Of a DNA stretch of 64,000 bases, positions 43,352 through 56,299 are shown in pieces. This DNA comes from Roseiarcus sp963809245 (GTDB taxonomy: Bacteria > Pseudomonadota > Alphaproteobacteria > Rhizobiales > Beijerinckiaceae). The translations under genes were made by a program, and so were the position numbers. The notes beneath the pieces are model-generated. The model was given only the letters and a program-made list of their open reading frames with translations, had not been told where the DNA came from and did no database searches. Positions within the stretch are counted from its first letter, which is position 1. The number at the start of each line of letters is the position of its first letter. The stretch is taken from positions 806,001 to 870,000 of the forward strand of contig CAWEIU010000003.1 in NCBI GenBank assembly GCA_963809245.1, written 5' to 3'.

Positions 43352-43825
43352 TCAGATATACGCCACCTTGAGGATTTCGTAGCTTTTGCCGCCGCCCGGC
43401 GTATTCACTTCCACGCTATCGCCGACCTTCTTGCCGATCAGCGCTCGGGCGGTTGGAGACGAGACGGAGACCCTGCCCGCCTTCACGTCCGCCTCCAATT
43501 CGCCGACGATCTGGAACACCTTCTCGGCCTCGGTGTCCTCGTCGATCATCGTGACCGTCGCACCGAATTTGATAGTCGAGCCCGAGAGCTTGGAGACGTC
43601 GATCACCTCGGCGCGCTGGAGCAGATCCTCGAGCTCGACGATGCGGCCTTCGTTCAGCGACTGCTGCTCCTTGGCCGAGTGGTATTCGGCGTTCTCCGAA
43701 AGGTCGCCGTGGGCGCGCGCTTCCGAGATCGCCTGAATGATGCGCGGACGCTCGACCTGCTGAAGCCTCAAGAACTCAGCCTCCAGGGCGGCGTGGCCGG
43801 CGACTGTGATCGGAAATCTTTCCAT
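43352..43825 (-). CDS. greA: Transcription elongation factor GreA
   Basis: Rescues backtracked RNA polymerase by stimulating transcript cleavage; 157 residues, standard length. The N-terminal coiled coil carries ISEARAHGDLSENAEYHSAKEQQ, whose acidic tip (DLSENAEY) is the catalytic loop. The C-terminal FKBP-like domain includes IVGELEADVKAGRVSVSSPTARALIGKKVGD. It lies 59 bp downstream of carB on the same strand, a common order in Rhizobiales. Confidence 0.97.
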   Translation of the reverse strand: MERFPITVAGHAALEAEFLRLQQVERPRIIQAISEARAHGDLSENAEYHSAKEQQSLNEGRIVELEDLLQRAEVIDVSKLSGSTIKFGATVTMIDEDTEAEKVFQIVGELEADVKAGRVSVSSPTARALIGKKVGDSVEVNTPGGGKSYEILKVAYI

Positions 43826-43884
43826 CGCTTAACCTGCCTCGAATCCCAAAACCTTTGGCCCGCGATCGGCGCCGACGCGGCGGA

Positions 43885-47208
<3,324 letters not shown>

Positions 47209-47525
47209 CAGGTCCTCTGGGTCGGCGCGCCCGCGCCGGCGCGCAAAAAAAGGCCGCGCCGCGGCTCCTCGCCGCGAGGCGTCCTCATTCGAAAGGCTTT
47301 GGACTTTCCATTTTGGGAAAATCCGGCCCTGCGGCCGCCGTCCGCCCTGGCCAGCGGCGCGCCGCCGGCCCTAGTAGACGAGATTCCGGGCCGGGGGAAG
47401 AGCGCCGGGGCGCTCGCGACGCGATCCACGCCGCCTAGTTGTTGATCGACGTGGCGCCTTCTCGCCACGCTGTCGCCCAATCCATCGCGATCATCGTAGA
47501 ATCAAAATTACAGCGGGGTGCACCT
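47209..47525. promoter_or_regulatory. Divergent promoter region carB/mscS-like gene
   Basis: This 317-bp gap separates the divergent starts of carB and the large MscS-type channel. It is very GC-rich with short inverted repeats (for example CGGCGCGCCG) but no supportable gene. I could not identify a specific -10/-35 pair or a pyrimidine-responsive leader. Confidence 0.4.
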
Positions 47526-49874
47526 ATGACGAAGGCGATGCGCGTTCTCCTCCTCGCGTTCCTCATGGCCGCGACCTCTGCTCGGGCTGAAACGCCGGCG
47601 GCGCCCGCCAATGGGAGCGCCCTGACCCCCGCCGAAGCCGAGCGGGCGCTCGAAGTGCTCAACGATCCCGCCAAGCAGGCGCAGTTGCTCGACACGCTGC
47701 GCGCCGTCGCCAAGGCCGCGCCAGCGGCTGCATCCGCGGCGCCCAATGCCCACGCGCACCACGGTCGATTGTCCCTGAGGCCGAATGGTCTCGGCGCCCA
47801 GTTCGTGGTGCTGGCGGCCCAGTGGGCGAAAGATGTCTCGAGCGAACTCGCGGACACGGCGGGCGCGGCCGCCAACCTGCCCGCGCTCGAGAGCGGGGCT
47901 GCTGTTCTTCTTGCGGACCCCGCGGCCCGCAGCGAAGCGCTCGAGGCGATTTGGCGCACCGTCCTGGTACTCGGATGCGCATTCCTCGCCGAGGCGCTGC
48001 TCGCCCTGGCGTTGCGCCGTCAGCGCGACCGCCTCGAGGTGGGCATAACTCGCGGCAAGGCCGACGGACACGAGGCTTCGCCGGAGGGCGATCCTCCACC
48101 CCGAGAGAGCCACGACGCGACCGACGATTGGCGGCTCATGCGACGGCTCCCGCTCGCGCTGCTGAGGCTCACCCTCTCCCTTCTGCCGGTCGGCGCCTTC
48201 GCAGCGGCGGGCGGCCTCCTGGTCTTGGCCCAGCTCGAAGCGTCAGATATGACCCGCGTCATCGTTCTCGAGGCGCTTGAAGCCTACGTCGTGTTCCGCG
48301 CGATCCTGTGCGCCATTCGAATGCTCGCCTCGCCCGCGAACCGTCGACTTCGCCTGCTCCAGGTCAGCGACGAGGCCGCCGCCGACATCGAGAACTGGGC
48401 CCGCTGGGTCGCGGGCGTCGCGGTCGTCGGCGGGGCGCTGGCCGAGACCGCGCAGTTGCTCGACGCGGACGCCCAACTGCATAGCGCCATTGTCCGGGCC
48501 AGCGCATTCGTGCTTGGCGCAATCGCCTTGACCCTCGTGCTGCGCCGTCGCGCGGCGATCGCGCAAGCCATCCGCCCGCAGGACAGCGCCCACGAGCGGT
48601 GGACGGGGTTGCGCAACCGGCTCGCCGACACCTGGCACTATCTGGCGATCGCCGTCATCGTGATGTTCTGGCTCGTGTGGACGGTCGTACAGCAAGACGG
48701 CTTCGCCCGCTCGCTGCAACTCGTCGCCGTCAGCGTCGGCGTGCTGATCTTCGCGCGTCTCGTCTCGATCGTCGCGCTCGGCCTGTTCGATCGCGCTATC
48801 CACCTCAGTCGCGATCTCGCCGCGCAATTTCAAAAGGCCGGCGGCCGCGCCGGCCGCTACGTTACGCTGATGCGCGCGCTGATCCGCTTCGCGGTCGGTT
48901 GGGCGACTCTGGTCTCGTTGCTCGAAGTCTGGGGCTTCGACGCGATCGCATGGTTCGAGGGAAGGGCGATCGGCGCCCGCGTCGTCTCCGCGCTTCTCAC
49001 CATCGGCGCCGCATCCGCGCTCGCAGTCTGCGTCTGGGAAGGCGTCAACACGGCGATCGAACGGCATCTCGCGCGCCTGTCGCGCGAGGCGCGATACGCT
49101 CGGGCGGCGCGGCTGCGCACGCTGCTGCCGCTGCTGCGCACCACGATCCTGGTGGTCGTCGTCGGCATCGTCGGGCTGACCGTGCTGAGCGAGATCGGCG
49201 TCAACGTCGCGCCGCTGCTCGCGGGCGCCGGCATCGTCGGCATCGCGATCGGCTTCGGCTCGCAGAAGCTCGTCCAGGACCTCATCACCGGCCTGTTCCT
49301 GCTGCTCGAAAACGCCGTGCAAGTCGGCGACTGGGTGACGGTCTCTGGCCTGTCGGGTAGCGTGGAGAATCTCTCCATCCGCACCATCCGGCTGCGCGCG
49401 AGCGACGGTTCGGTCCACATCGTGCCCTTCAGCTCGGTCACCAGCGTCACCAACTCGAATCGCGGCGTCGGCAACGCCGCGGTCAGCGTCAGCGTGGCCT
49501 TCGACGAGGATACGGATCGCGTCGGCGAGGCGCTGCGGCAGATCGCCGTCGAGATGCGGCATGAGGAGAAGTTCAAGGCCGCCATGCTGACCGACCTGCA
49601 ATTCTGGGGCGTCGACAAGGTCGACGGCGTCAGCGCGACGCTGGTCGGTCAGATCGTCTGCACCGACACCGGCCGCTGGGAGGTGCAGCGCGAGTTCAAC
49701 CGGCGCATGAAGCAGCGCTTCCAGCAGCTTGGCATCGCCATTTCGCCGCCCAACACGTCCGTGATGATCCAGGCGGCCGCCCGCCCCACCGCCTCGCCGT
49801 CGCCGGAAAGCGAAGAAGAATCCGGGCCTTCGCGCGATCGACCGACGGCCAATATGAGATTTGCGCGCGGATGA
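47526..49874 (+). CDS. Large MscS-type mechanosensitive channel
   Basis: Inner-membrane channel of 782 residues, much longer than E. coli MscS (~286) and in the MscK/YbdG size range. A signal peptide (MRVLLLAFLMAATSARA) precedes a periplasmic domain and about eight to ten hydrophobic segments. The conserved pore module lies at roughly 555-690: VNVAPLLAGAGIVGIAIGFGSQ (pore helix), QDLITGLFLLLENAVQVGDWV, then the cytoplasmic beta domain (VHIVPFSSVTSVTNSNRG). It likely releases solutes on hypo-osmotic shock. The start at 47526 has GGGG 8 nt upstream; 47538 is an alternative ATG. Confidence 0.9.
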   Translation: MTKAMRVLLLAFLMAATSARAETPAAPANGSALTPAEAERALEVLNDPAKQAQLLDTLRAVAKAAPAAASAAPNAHAHHGRLSLRPNGLGAQFVVLAAQWAKDVSSELADTAGAAANLPALESGAAVLLADPAARSEALEAIWRTVLVLGCAFLAEALLALALRRQRDRLEVGITRGKADGHEASPEGDPPPRESHDATDDWRLMRRLPLALLRLTLSLLPVGAFAAAGGLLVLAQLEASDMTRVIVLEALEAYVVFRAILCAIRMLASPANRRLRLLQVSDEAAADIENWARWVAGVAVVGGALAETAQLLDADAQLHSAIVRASAFVLGAIALTLVLRRRAAIAQAIRPQDSAHERWTGLRNRLADTWHYLAIAVIVMFWLVWTVVQQDGFARSLQLVAVSVGVLIFARLVSIVALGLFDRAIHLSRDLAAQFQKAGGRAGRYVTLMRALIRFAVGWATLVSLLEVWGFDAIAWFEGRAIGARVVSALLTIGAASALAVCVWEGVNTAIERHLARLSREARYARAARLRTLLPLLRTTILVVVVGIVGLTVLSEIGVNVAPLLAGAGIVGIAIGFGSQKLVQDLITGLFLLLENAVQVGDWVTVSGLSGSVENLSIRTIRLRASDGSVHIVPFSSVTSVTNSNRGVGNAAVSVSVAFDEDTDRVGEALRQIAVEMRHEEKFKAAMLTDLQFWGVDKVDGVSATLVGQIVCTDTGRWEVQREFNRRMKQRFQQLGIAISPPNTSVMIQAAARPTASPSPESEEESGPSRDRPTANMRFARG

Positions 49875-49881
49875 CCGCGCC

Positions 49882-50187
49882 TCACTCCTCCGGTTCGGTG
49901 GCGAAGGTCAGGGGATGGCCGCTCGCGCGCGCCATGTCGGTCGCTCGCGTCGCCTTGGTCTCGGCGACGTCGCGCGTGAACACCGCGACCACGCAGACGC
50001 CGAGGCGGTGCGCCGTCATCATCACGCGATAGGCTTGCTCCTCGCTGAGCCGGAACTCCGCCTTCAGCACCGTCACGACGAAATCGCGCGGCGTGTAATC
50101 GTCGTTGAGCAACATGACTTTATGCAGGCGCGGACGCTCGGTCTTGGCCCGTGTCTTGACGCGCGGCTTGGCGCCAGTGTCGCTCAT
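49882..50187 (-). CDS. clpS: ATP-dependent Clp protease adaptor ClpS
   Basis: N-end-rule adaptor that delivers substrates with bulky N-terminal residues to ClpAP; 101 residues. The core reads LHKVMLLNDDYTPRDFVVTVL (substrate pocket), followed by the conserved VMMTAHRLGVCVVAVFTRDVAETKA. A basic, disordered N-terminal extension precedes it. The start at 50187 has GGGAG 9 nt upstream; the frame is open to 50283. Its 3' end is 7 bp from the convergent channel gene. clpA is not adjacent in this window. Confidence 0.94.
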   Translation of the reverse strand: MSDTGAKPRVKTRAKTERPRLHKVMLLNDDYTPRDFVVTVLKAEFRLSEEQAYRVMMTAHRLGVCVVAVFTRDVAETKATRATDMARASGHPLTFATEPEE

Positions 50188-50275
50188 CGCCGTGGCTCCC
50201 GCTCGTCCCTGCCGATCGACCCTCCCGATATTTCCGCCTTTCACGGTGGCGAAAATGTGGAGTGCGCCGCCTGTG

Positions 50276-50542
50276 TCAGCCAAAACGCTGGCGCGCCTTT
50301 TCGCGCGCTTTGGCGGCTTCCTGCTCGCGATCGCGCGGCGGCTGGTGTGTGTGGAGCGAGGCGATCAGCCGACGCGCGGCGGCCGCAACCTCCTCGACGG
50401 CCATCTCGAAGGCCGCGGCGTTGGCCTGCGAGGGGTGGGTGAAGCCGCTGAGCTTGCGAACAAACTGCAACGCCGACGCTTGGATCTCATCCTCGCTCGC
50501 CGGCGGATCGAAGTTGAAAAGGGTTTTGATGCTGCGACACAT
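50276..50542 (-). CDS. DUF2277 family protein
   Basis: Small cytosolic protein of 88 residues. The pattern MCRSIKTLFNFDPPASEDEIQAS followed by ALQFVRKLSGFTHPSQANAAAF is diagnostic of the DUF2277 family, whose function is unknown. GGAGG lies 8 nt upstream of the ATG at 50542. The C-terminus is Arg/Glu/Ala-rich and probably helical. It lies 88 bp upstream of clpS on the same strand. Confidence 0.88.
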   Translation of the reverse strand: MCRSIKTLFNFDPPASEDEIQASALQFVRKLSGFTHPSQANAAAFEMAVEEVAAAARRLIASLHTHQPPRDREQEAAKAREKARQRFG

Positions 50543-50652
50543 GGAAACGCCTCCCTCGCAACCGTCAGCCGCACCCATGGCGCTGCGCCGGGCCATGCGC
50601 TAACGTTGCTCTGGGCTTCCGCCTTCGCGGACCCCTTGCGAGTTCGTCGCCG

Positions 50653-53600
50653 ATGAACTGCGCCAGTTGCGGAAGCGACATTCAGAGCGGCTTTGCGTAT
50701 TGCCCGAAATGCGGCGCAAAGCAACCGCGCGCCTGCGCTCGCTGCGGCAATCCTTGTCCACCGGACTTCGCGTTTTGCCCGAAGTGCGGCGCCGCGGTCG
50801 GCGGACAGCAGGAGGCGCCGGCGTCCCGCCCTGCCCCAGGCCCCGAGCGCCGTCGACCGGCGGCAGGCAAAGTGGAGCCCGACGCCGACCGGCGCACGGT
50901 GACGGTCCTGTTCGCCGATCTCAGCGGCTTCACCGCATTGAGCGAACAGCTCGATCCCGAGGTGATGCAATCGCTCCAGAACGAGCTGTTCGAGGAATTG
51001 ACGGCGGCGGTGGAGAGCTTTGGCGGCTTCGTCGACAAGTTTATCGGCGACGCGATGCTGGCGCTGTTCGGCGCGCCGCTCGCCCATGAGGACGATCCGG
51101 AGCGGGCGCTGCACGCGGCGCTGGACATGGTGAAGCGCGCGGCGCGGATCGGCGCCGAGTGGCAGGCGCGGGCGGGCTCGGCGCTCGCGCTGCACATCGG
51201 CGTCAACACGGGGCCGGTGGTCGCCGGCGGCATCGGCGCGGGCGACGCCAGGGCCTATTCGGTGACCGGCGACACGGTGAACACGGCGCAGCGGCTCCAG
51301 GCGCTGGCGGGACCGGGGGAAGCGCTGGTCGGCCCCCTTACCTACCGCCTGACGCGGCACGCCTTCGCCTATGATTCCCTCGGCGCGTTGGCGCTGCGCG
51401 GCAAGGTCGGCGCCGTCCTGGTGCACCGCCTCCTCGAACCGCTCGAGGAGCCGCGCGCCGCGCGCGGGCTCGAGGCGCTCGGCCTCAGCGCGCCGATGAT
51501 CGGACGCGACGCGGAGCTCGCCCGCATCCTGGACTGTCTCGACGCCGCATGTCGCGGCGGCGCCCAATTGGTGCGGCTGAGCGGCGAGGCGGGAATCGGA
51601 AAATCGCGGCTGGTGAACGAATTCCTCTCCCGAATGCGCGACGAGGCCCGTTTCGCCGAGGTCGCCGTCCGCCGGGTCGCCTGCTCCTCGCTCGGCGAGC
51701 AATCTTACGGCACCCTCGCAGCCGTGCTGCGCAGCGCGACCGGGATCGGACAGAAGGACACGCCGGCGCAGACGCGCGTCAATCTCGCCGCCCTGATGAC
51801 GGAGCTTCGTCTCACTCCGGACGAAGGCGACCGTCTGATGCCGCTTCTGTTCTATGTTCTCGGGCTCGGCGAGCCGGACGTCGCGCTGCGGCATGTCGAG
51901 CCGGAGCAACTGCGTCGGCAAATTCTGTTCGCGACGCGCACGATCTTCGAACGGCGGCTCGCGCTCTCGCCGCTGCTGATCGTCATCGAGGACCTGCATT
52001 GGGCCGATTCCACATCGCTCGAGACGCTGCGGTTCCTGATCGACCGGCTCGAAAGAAGCCGGCTGATGCTGGTGGTGACGCATCGCCCGCTGTTCGAGGC
52101 GGACCATTTGGACGCCTGCCGAACCGGCCTCACCGCGCTCCGGCTCGCCCCGTTAGGGCAGTCTGACGGACGGCGCCTGCTTTCGGAATTGTTCGGTCCT
52201 GCCTGGAGCGAGATCGCGCGCGACCTCAGCCAGCGCATCCTCGAGCGCGCCGGCGGCAACCCGCTGTTCGTCGAGGAGATCGTGCGCGGCCTCATCGAGG
52301 TCGGCGCGCTGACCCGAGACGGCGCGGTTTGGCGCGTCACCGACCAGGAGGCGGCGGCGGAAATTCCGGTCAACATTCACGCCATGCTGCTGGCGCGCAT
52401 GGACCGTCTGCCGCAGGAGGCGCGCAGGCTGGCCCAGGAAGCGGCGGCGATCGGCCCGCGCTTCGACGCCGCCTTGCTCAAGACCATCGCCGCGGGACCG
52501 GGGAAAGTGGATGCGGGCCTCGATCTCCTCTGCGAAGCCGAGATCCTCGAAGAGGTCGTCGGCGTCAGTTCGGTTTCGCCGCAGGCGTATCGCTTCACGC
52601 AGACGATGCTGCACGACGTGATCTATCAGAATCTTCTGCTGCAGCGGCGCACGGAAATGCACGCCCGCATCGGCGACGCCTTGGAGCGGCTGCATGGAGA
52701 ATGTCCGGTCCGGCTCGAAGATCTCGCCCTGCTCGGCCATCACTTCAGCCTGACTGACGCCAAGACGAAAGGAGCTCGCTACCTGACGGCGGCCGGCGAC
52801 CGCGCGCGGGAGATCTACGCCAACGACGACGCCATTCGCCTCTATCGCCAGGCGCTCACCGCGCTGACGAGCATCGCCGATTTCGGCCCCGAGCGCCTCG
52901 CGCTGTGCGAACGCATCGCCGATCTTTGCGCGCCCGCGGGCCAGCGCGAGATCGCCCAGGAGCACTATCAAATGGTGCTGACCGTGTACGGCGGCGCCGA
53001 CGACCGGCCCGCTTCGGCGCGCATCCTGCGCAAGCTCGGCCGCCTGCTGTGGGATGCGGGCAAGCGCGACCAGGCGGAGGCGCACTACGGCAAGGCCGCC
53101 GAGCTCTTGGAGGGGACGAACGCGACGATCGAGCGGGCGCATCTGATGCAAGAGCGCGGCCGTCTGGCGTTTCGGATGGGCGATCAAGCGGCAGCCGCGA
53201 AATGGGTGGACGAAGCGCTCGGCTGCGTCGAATCGCTTGCCGCCGACGTCGGTACGGAGGCCGGGATCGAGGCGGCGCGCGCCACCGCCGAAGCACTCAA
53301 CACCAAGGGCGTCGCCTTGGCGCGGCTCGGGCGGAATCGCGACGCGCTGCGCGAGGTCGAGCGGAGCGTCGCGGTCGCAGAGGCGGCCGGCCTCGTCGGC
53401 GTCGCCTGCCGCGGCTACACCAATCTCGGCGTGCTCTACACCGTGATCGATCCGAGACGCGCGATCGAAGTCAGCCAGCGCGGCCTCGATCAAGCCCGGC
53501 GGATCGGCGATCTCGGCTTCCAGGCCCGTCTGCTCGCCAATCTCGCGGTCGCCTATTGCACCTTCACCGACCGTTGCGCGAAGGAAGGCGTTCCGGCCGC

Positions 53601-53916
53601 CGAAAAGGCGATCGAGATCGACCGCGCGCTCGATCAGCGCGACCATCTGCCCGTGCCGTTGATCGTGCTCGGCCAGATCCACCAGTGCCACGGCCGGCCG
53701 GATCTGGCGCGGCGCTTCTATCACGAGGCGCTCGACGAGGCTCGGCACACCGGCGATCCGCAAATGCTGTTTCCGTGCTACGATGGATTGGCGACGCTGA
53801 GCCTCGACCTGAACGACCTCGCCGAAGCGGACCGCTATTTCGCTCTGGCGCAACAGGTTTGCGCCGATCATGGGCTTGAACCGGACTCTCTGATCGCGCT
53901 GCCGTTTCTCGATTAG
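50653..53916 (+). CDS. Zinc-ribbon/class III cyclase/AAA-ATPase/TPR signalling protein
   Basis: Multidomain protein of 1087 residues. Two N-terminal zinc ribbons (C3/C6...C17/C20 and C28/C31...C42/C45) precede a class III cyclase domain (~78-250): metal Asp D88 in VLFADLSGFTALS, a second Asp in KFIGDAMLALFG and DTVNTAQRLQ for the Asn/Arg pair; a Lys before IGDAM favours ATP. An NTPase of STAND/AAA type follows, with Walker A GEAGIGKS (~311-318) and Walker B LLIVIEDLHWAD. The last ~400 residues are TPR-like repeats. The protein probably integrates protein-protein signals with cAMP synthesis. It is the second cyclase gene of the window and has no operon partner. The gap 50543-50652 shows no gene. 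Confidence 0.88.
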   Translation: MNCASCGSDIQSGFAYCPKCGAKQPRACARCGNPCPPDFAFCPKCGAAVGGQQEAPASRPAPGPERRRPAAGKVEPDADRRTVTVLFADLSGFTALSEQLDPEVMQSLQNELFEELTAAVESFGGFVDKFIGDAMLALFGAPLAHEDDPERALHAALDMVKRAARIGAEWQARAGSALALHIGVNTGPVVAGGIGAGDARAYSVTGDTVNTAQRLQALAGPGEALVGPLTYRLTRHAFAYDSLGALALRGKVGAVLVHRLLEPLEEPRAARGLEALGLSAPMIGRDAELARILDCLDAACRGGAQLVRLSGEAGIGKSRLVNEFLSRMRDEARFAEVAVRRVACSSLGEQSYGTLAAVLRSATGIGQKDTPAQTRVNLAALMTELRLTPDEGDRLMPLLFYVLGLGEPDVALRHVEPEQLRRQILFATRTIFERRLALSPLLIVIEDLHWADSTSLETLRFLIDRLERSRLMLVVTHRPLFEADHLDACRTGLTALRLAPLGQSDGRRLLSELFGPAWSEIARDLSQRILERAGGNPLFVEEIVRGLIEVGALTRDGAVWRVTDQEAAAEIPVNIHAMLLARMDRLPQEARRLAQEAAAIGPRFDAALLKTIAAGPGKVDAGLDLLCEAEILEEVVGVSSVSPQAYRFTQTMLHDVIYQNLLLQRRTEMHARIGDALERLHGECPVRLEDLALLGHHFSLTDAKTKGARYLTAAGDRAREIYANDDAIRLYRQALTALTSIADFGPERLALCERIADLCAPAGQREIAQEHYQMVLTVYGGADDRPASARILRKLGRLLWDAGKRDQAEAHYGKAAELLEGTNATIERAHLMQERGRLAFRMGDQAAAAKWVDEALGCVESLAADVGTEAGIEAARATAEALNTKGVALARLGRNRDALREVERSVAVAEAAGLVGVACRGYTNLGVLYTVIDPRRAIEVSQRGLDQARRIGDLGFQARLLANLAVAYCTFTDRCAKEGVPAAEKAIEIDRALDQRDHLPVPLIVLGQIHQCHGRPDLARRFYHEALDEARHTGDPQMLFPCYDGLATLSLDLNDLAEADRYFALAQQVCADHGLEPDSLIALPFLD

Positions 53917-53965
53917 TCGGGGGCATGCCGAAATTCTGGAAACTCGACCGGAGAAGGAGATCGAA

Positions 53966-54646
53966 ATGTCCGAACGCCTTTCCGACAGGCCGGTGCAACC
54001 GGGCCAACAAGCGCCGAACTTCGTGCTCGACGCGATCACGCGAGAAGGCAAGATCTCGCTTGAGGATTTCCGCGGCCGCAACCCCGTCCTGGTGGGCTTG
54101 TTCCGCGGTTTGCACTGCCCCTTCTGCCGGCGTCACATCGCGGCGACTGCGCAACTCGGCGGCGCGCTGCGCGAGAAGGGAGTCGAGAGCCTGACGGTGG
54201 TCAATACGCCCATCGAGCGGGCGCGGCTCTATTTTCGCTATCATCCGCTGCCCAATCTGCTCGCGGCGTCCGACCCGCAGCGCGCGTCCCATCGGGCCTT
54301 TGGGTTGCCCACGATCGAATTCACGGAAAGCGAGAACGATTGGCCGCGCAAGGTCAGTCTCGATGTCGCAAAGTCGATGCAAATCGAATTGCCGGACGAA
54401 TTGCCGGAGCCGATGGACCCGTTCACGGCCTCCGCCATTCTCAATGAGAAGGACCGCTACGAGGTTACCGAAGACGACGAGCGCATGATGGCGAGCGGCA
54501 GCAACGGGCAATTGATCGGCCAGTTCCTCATCGACCGGGAAGGCGTCGTGCGCTGGATCTTCACGGAGTACGCCGAGGACGGACGCAAGATGTTCGCGGC
54601 CCCCACTCCGAATGAATTGATGTCGGCGGCCTCGCAAATCGCTTGA
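53966..54646 (+). CDS. AhpC/TSA-like redoxin with CPFC active site
   Basis: Thioredoxin-fold protein of 226 residues. The N-terminal PGQQAPNFVLDA and ISLEDFRGRNPVLVGLFRG are peroxiredoxin-like, with C51-P-F-C54 as the active-site pair. The C-terminus (LIGQFLIDREGVVRWIF) completes the fold. It is longer than thioredoxin and lacks a signal peptide, so it should be cytosolic. It may be a thiol-disulphide reductase or peroxidase; the partner is unknown. AAGGAG lies 7 nt before the ATG. It is 49 bp downstream of the cyclase gene, possibly cotranscribed. Confidence 0.82.
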   Translation: MSERLSDRPVQPGQQAPNFVLDAITREGKISLEDFRGRNPVLVGLFRGLHCPFCRRHIAATAQLGGALREKGVESLTVVNTPIERARLYFRYHPLPNLLAASDPQRASHRAFGLPTIEFTESENDWPRKVSLDVAKSMQIELPDELPEPMDPFTASAILNEKDRYEVTEDDERMMASGSNGQLIGQFLIDREGVVRWIFTEYAEDGRKMFAAPTPNELMSAASQIA

Positions 54647-54662
54647 GCGCGGGTCGAGGCCC

Positions 54663-54752
54663 GTCATTGCGAGCGCAGCGAAGCAATCCATTTGCGCCAA
54701 CGATGCAAGCGGAGGAATGGATTGCTTCGTCGCTGCGCTCCTCGCAATGACG
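54663..54752. repeat. Palindromic intergenic repeat, copy 2
   Basis: Inverted ends GTCATTGCGAG/CTCGCAATGAC and inner arms GAAGCAATCCA/TGGATTGCTTC. The central part (CGATGCAAGCGGAGGAATGG) is close to copy 1 and in the same orientation. It sits between the convergent redoxin and matB genes. Confidence 0.85.
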
Positions 54753-54781
54753 ATCCTGCGAAGGCGAGCGCCCGCCCTAGA

Positions 54782-56299
54782 CTAACTCGCATACAGCCCC
54801 TTGTACGCCTCGCGCAGCGCCGCCTTCTGCACCTTGCCCATCGCGTTGCGCGGCAGTTCGTCGACGAAGATCACCCGCTTGGGCGCCTTGTAGCGCGCGA
54901 GGCGCCCTTCGAGCGCGGCGAGCGTTTCGGCCTCGGTCAGCCGAACGCCCGCTTCCAGCACGACGACGGCGGTGACGCCTTCGCCGAAGTCGGGATGCGC
55001 GACGCCGATGACGGCGCTCTCGACAACGCCGGCAAGTGCGTCGATCTCACCCTCGATCTCCTTGGGATAGACGTTGAAGCCGCCGGAGATGATGAGATCC
55101 TTGGCGCGTCCGACGATATGCACGTACCCGTCCGCGTCGATCTTGCCGAGATCGCCGGTGATGAAGAATCCGTCGGGACGAAACTCGGCCGCGGTCTTTT
55201 CCGGCATGCGCCAATAGCCCTTGAACACGTTGGGTCCTTTGACCTCGATGACGGCGACGTCGCCTTGCGCGAGTTCGGCGCCCGTCTCGGCGTCGGCGAT
55301 GCGCAGCGAGACGCCGGTTAAGGGAAAGCCGACGGTTCCCGGCCGGCGCTCGCCGTCATAGGGGTTCGACGAGATCATGTTGGTCTCGGTCATGCCGTAG
55401 CGCTCGAGGATCGCGTGACCCGTCTTTTCGCGCCAGCGCTGATGCGTCTCGGCGAGCAGCGGCGCCGAACCGCTGACGAAGAGCCGCATGTGGGCGCTCG
55501 CCTCGCGCGTGAGGCCGGGATGCTCGAGAAGGCGGGTGTAGAAGGTCGGCACGCCCATCAGCGCGGTGGCGCGCGGCATCGCGTTCACCACCGCGTCCGC
55601 GTCGAAGCGCGGCTGGAAGATCATCGTCGCGCCCGCCAAAAGCGCGACGTTGGTCGCAACGAAGAGGCCGTGCGTGTGAAAAACCGGCAGCGCGTGGATG
55701 AGCGCGTCGCGTTCGGTGAAGCGCCAGAGATCGACGAGAACGCTCGCGTTCGACGCCAGATTCTCATGCGTCAGCATCGCGCCCTTCGACCGGCCGGTCG
55801 TGCCCGAGGTGTAGAGGATGGCGGCGAGATCGTCGGCTTCACGCGGAACGGTCGCGAACTTCGCCGAGGCGGCCGCGATGCGCTCGGCGAGCGTGCCGTC
55901 GCGCTTTGCGCCCAAACTCTCCACCGCCTTCAGGCCGAGCTTGGCGGCGAGTTCGCGCAACGGTCCGAGCGAAGCGGGACCGCAGACGGTGAGCGCCGGG
56001 ACGGAATCGGAGAGGAAGTATTCGAGTTCGGCCAGCGTATAGGCGGTGTTGAGCGGCAGCAGCGCGGCGCCGGCCTTCAGACACGCGAGGGCGAGCACGA
56101 TCATGTCGGGCGATTTGTCGATCTGCACCGCGACGCGGTCGCCGGGTTCGACCCCGATTTCGGCGAGCGCATTGGCGGCCTGGCCGGCGCGCGCGAACAA
56201 TTCGCCATAGGTCAATGATGCGCCCTCCGGGGCGTCGAATGCGAGCTTGTCGATCCGCGGCGCGCGGGCGACGAAAAGGTCGAAGAGATTGGCGGACAT
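54782..56299 (-). CDS. matB: Malonyl-CoA synthetase
   Basis: ATP-dependent ligase forming malonyl-CoA (often also methylmalonyl-CoA) from the free acid; 505 residues. The sequence follows Rhodopseudomonas palustris MatB closely from memory: LPLNTAYTLAELEYFLSD, LYTSGTTGRSKGAMLTHENL (ATP loop), VLMGVPTFYTRLL-like ALMGVPTFYTRLLEHPGL, GSAPLLAETHQRW, and the adenylate-binding NVFKGYWRMPEKT. The C-terminal LPRNAMGKVQKAALRE carries the catalytic Lys. The start at 56299 gives the usual N-terminus (MSANLFDLF). It is divergent from the aldolase. No malonate transporter or decarboxylase is in the window. Confidence 0.9.
   Translation of the reverse strand: MSANLFDLFVARAPRIDKLAFDAPEGASLTYGELFARAGQAANALAEIGVEPGDRVAVQIDKSPDMIVLALACLKAGAALLPLNTAYTLAELEYFLSDSVPALTVCGPASLGPLRELAAKLGLKAVESLGAKRDGTLAERIAAASAKFATVPREADDLAAILYTSGTTGRSKGAMLTHENLASNASVLVDLWRFTERDALIHALPVFHTHGLFVATNVALLAGATMIFQPRFDADAVVNAMPRATALMGVPTFYTRLLEHPGLTREASAHMRLFVSGSAPLLAETHQRWREKTGHAILERYGMTETNMISSNPYDGERRPGTVGFPLTGVSLRIADAETGAELAQGDVAVIEVKGPNVFKGYWRMPEKTAAEFRPDGFFITGDLGKIDADGYVHIVGRAKDLIISGGFNVYPKEIEGEIDALAGVVESAVIGVAHPDFGEGVTAVVVLEAGVRLTEAETLAALEGRLARYKAPKRVIFVDELPRNAMGKVQKAALREAYKGLYAS

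Noticed and set aside
50365..52107. 580-codon open frame on the minus strand
   Set aside because: Antisense to the same gene and to parts of its promoter and the DUF2277 gene; low-complexity Arg/Gly composition.
52153..54081. 642-codon open frame on the minus strand
   Set aside because: Antisense to the cyclase/ATPase/TPR gene; no recognisable motifs and no ribosome site.
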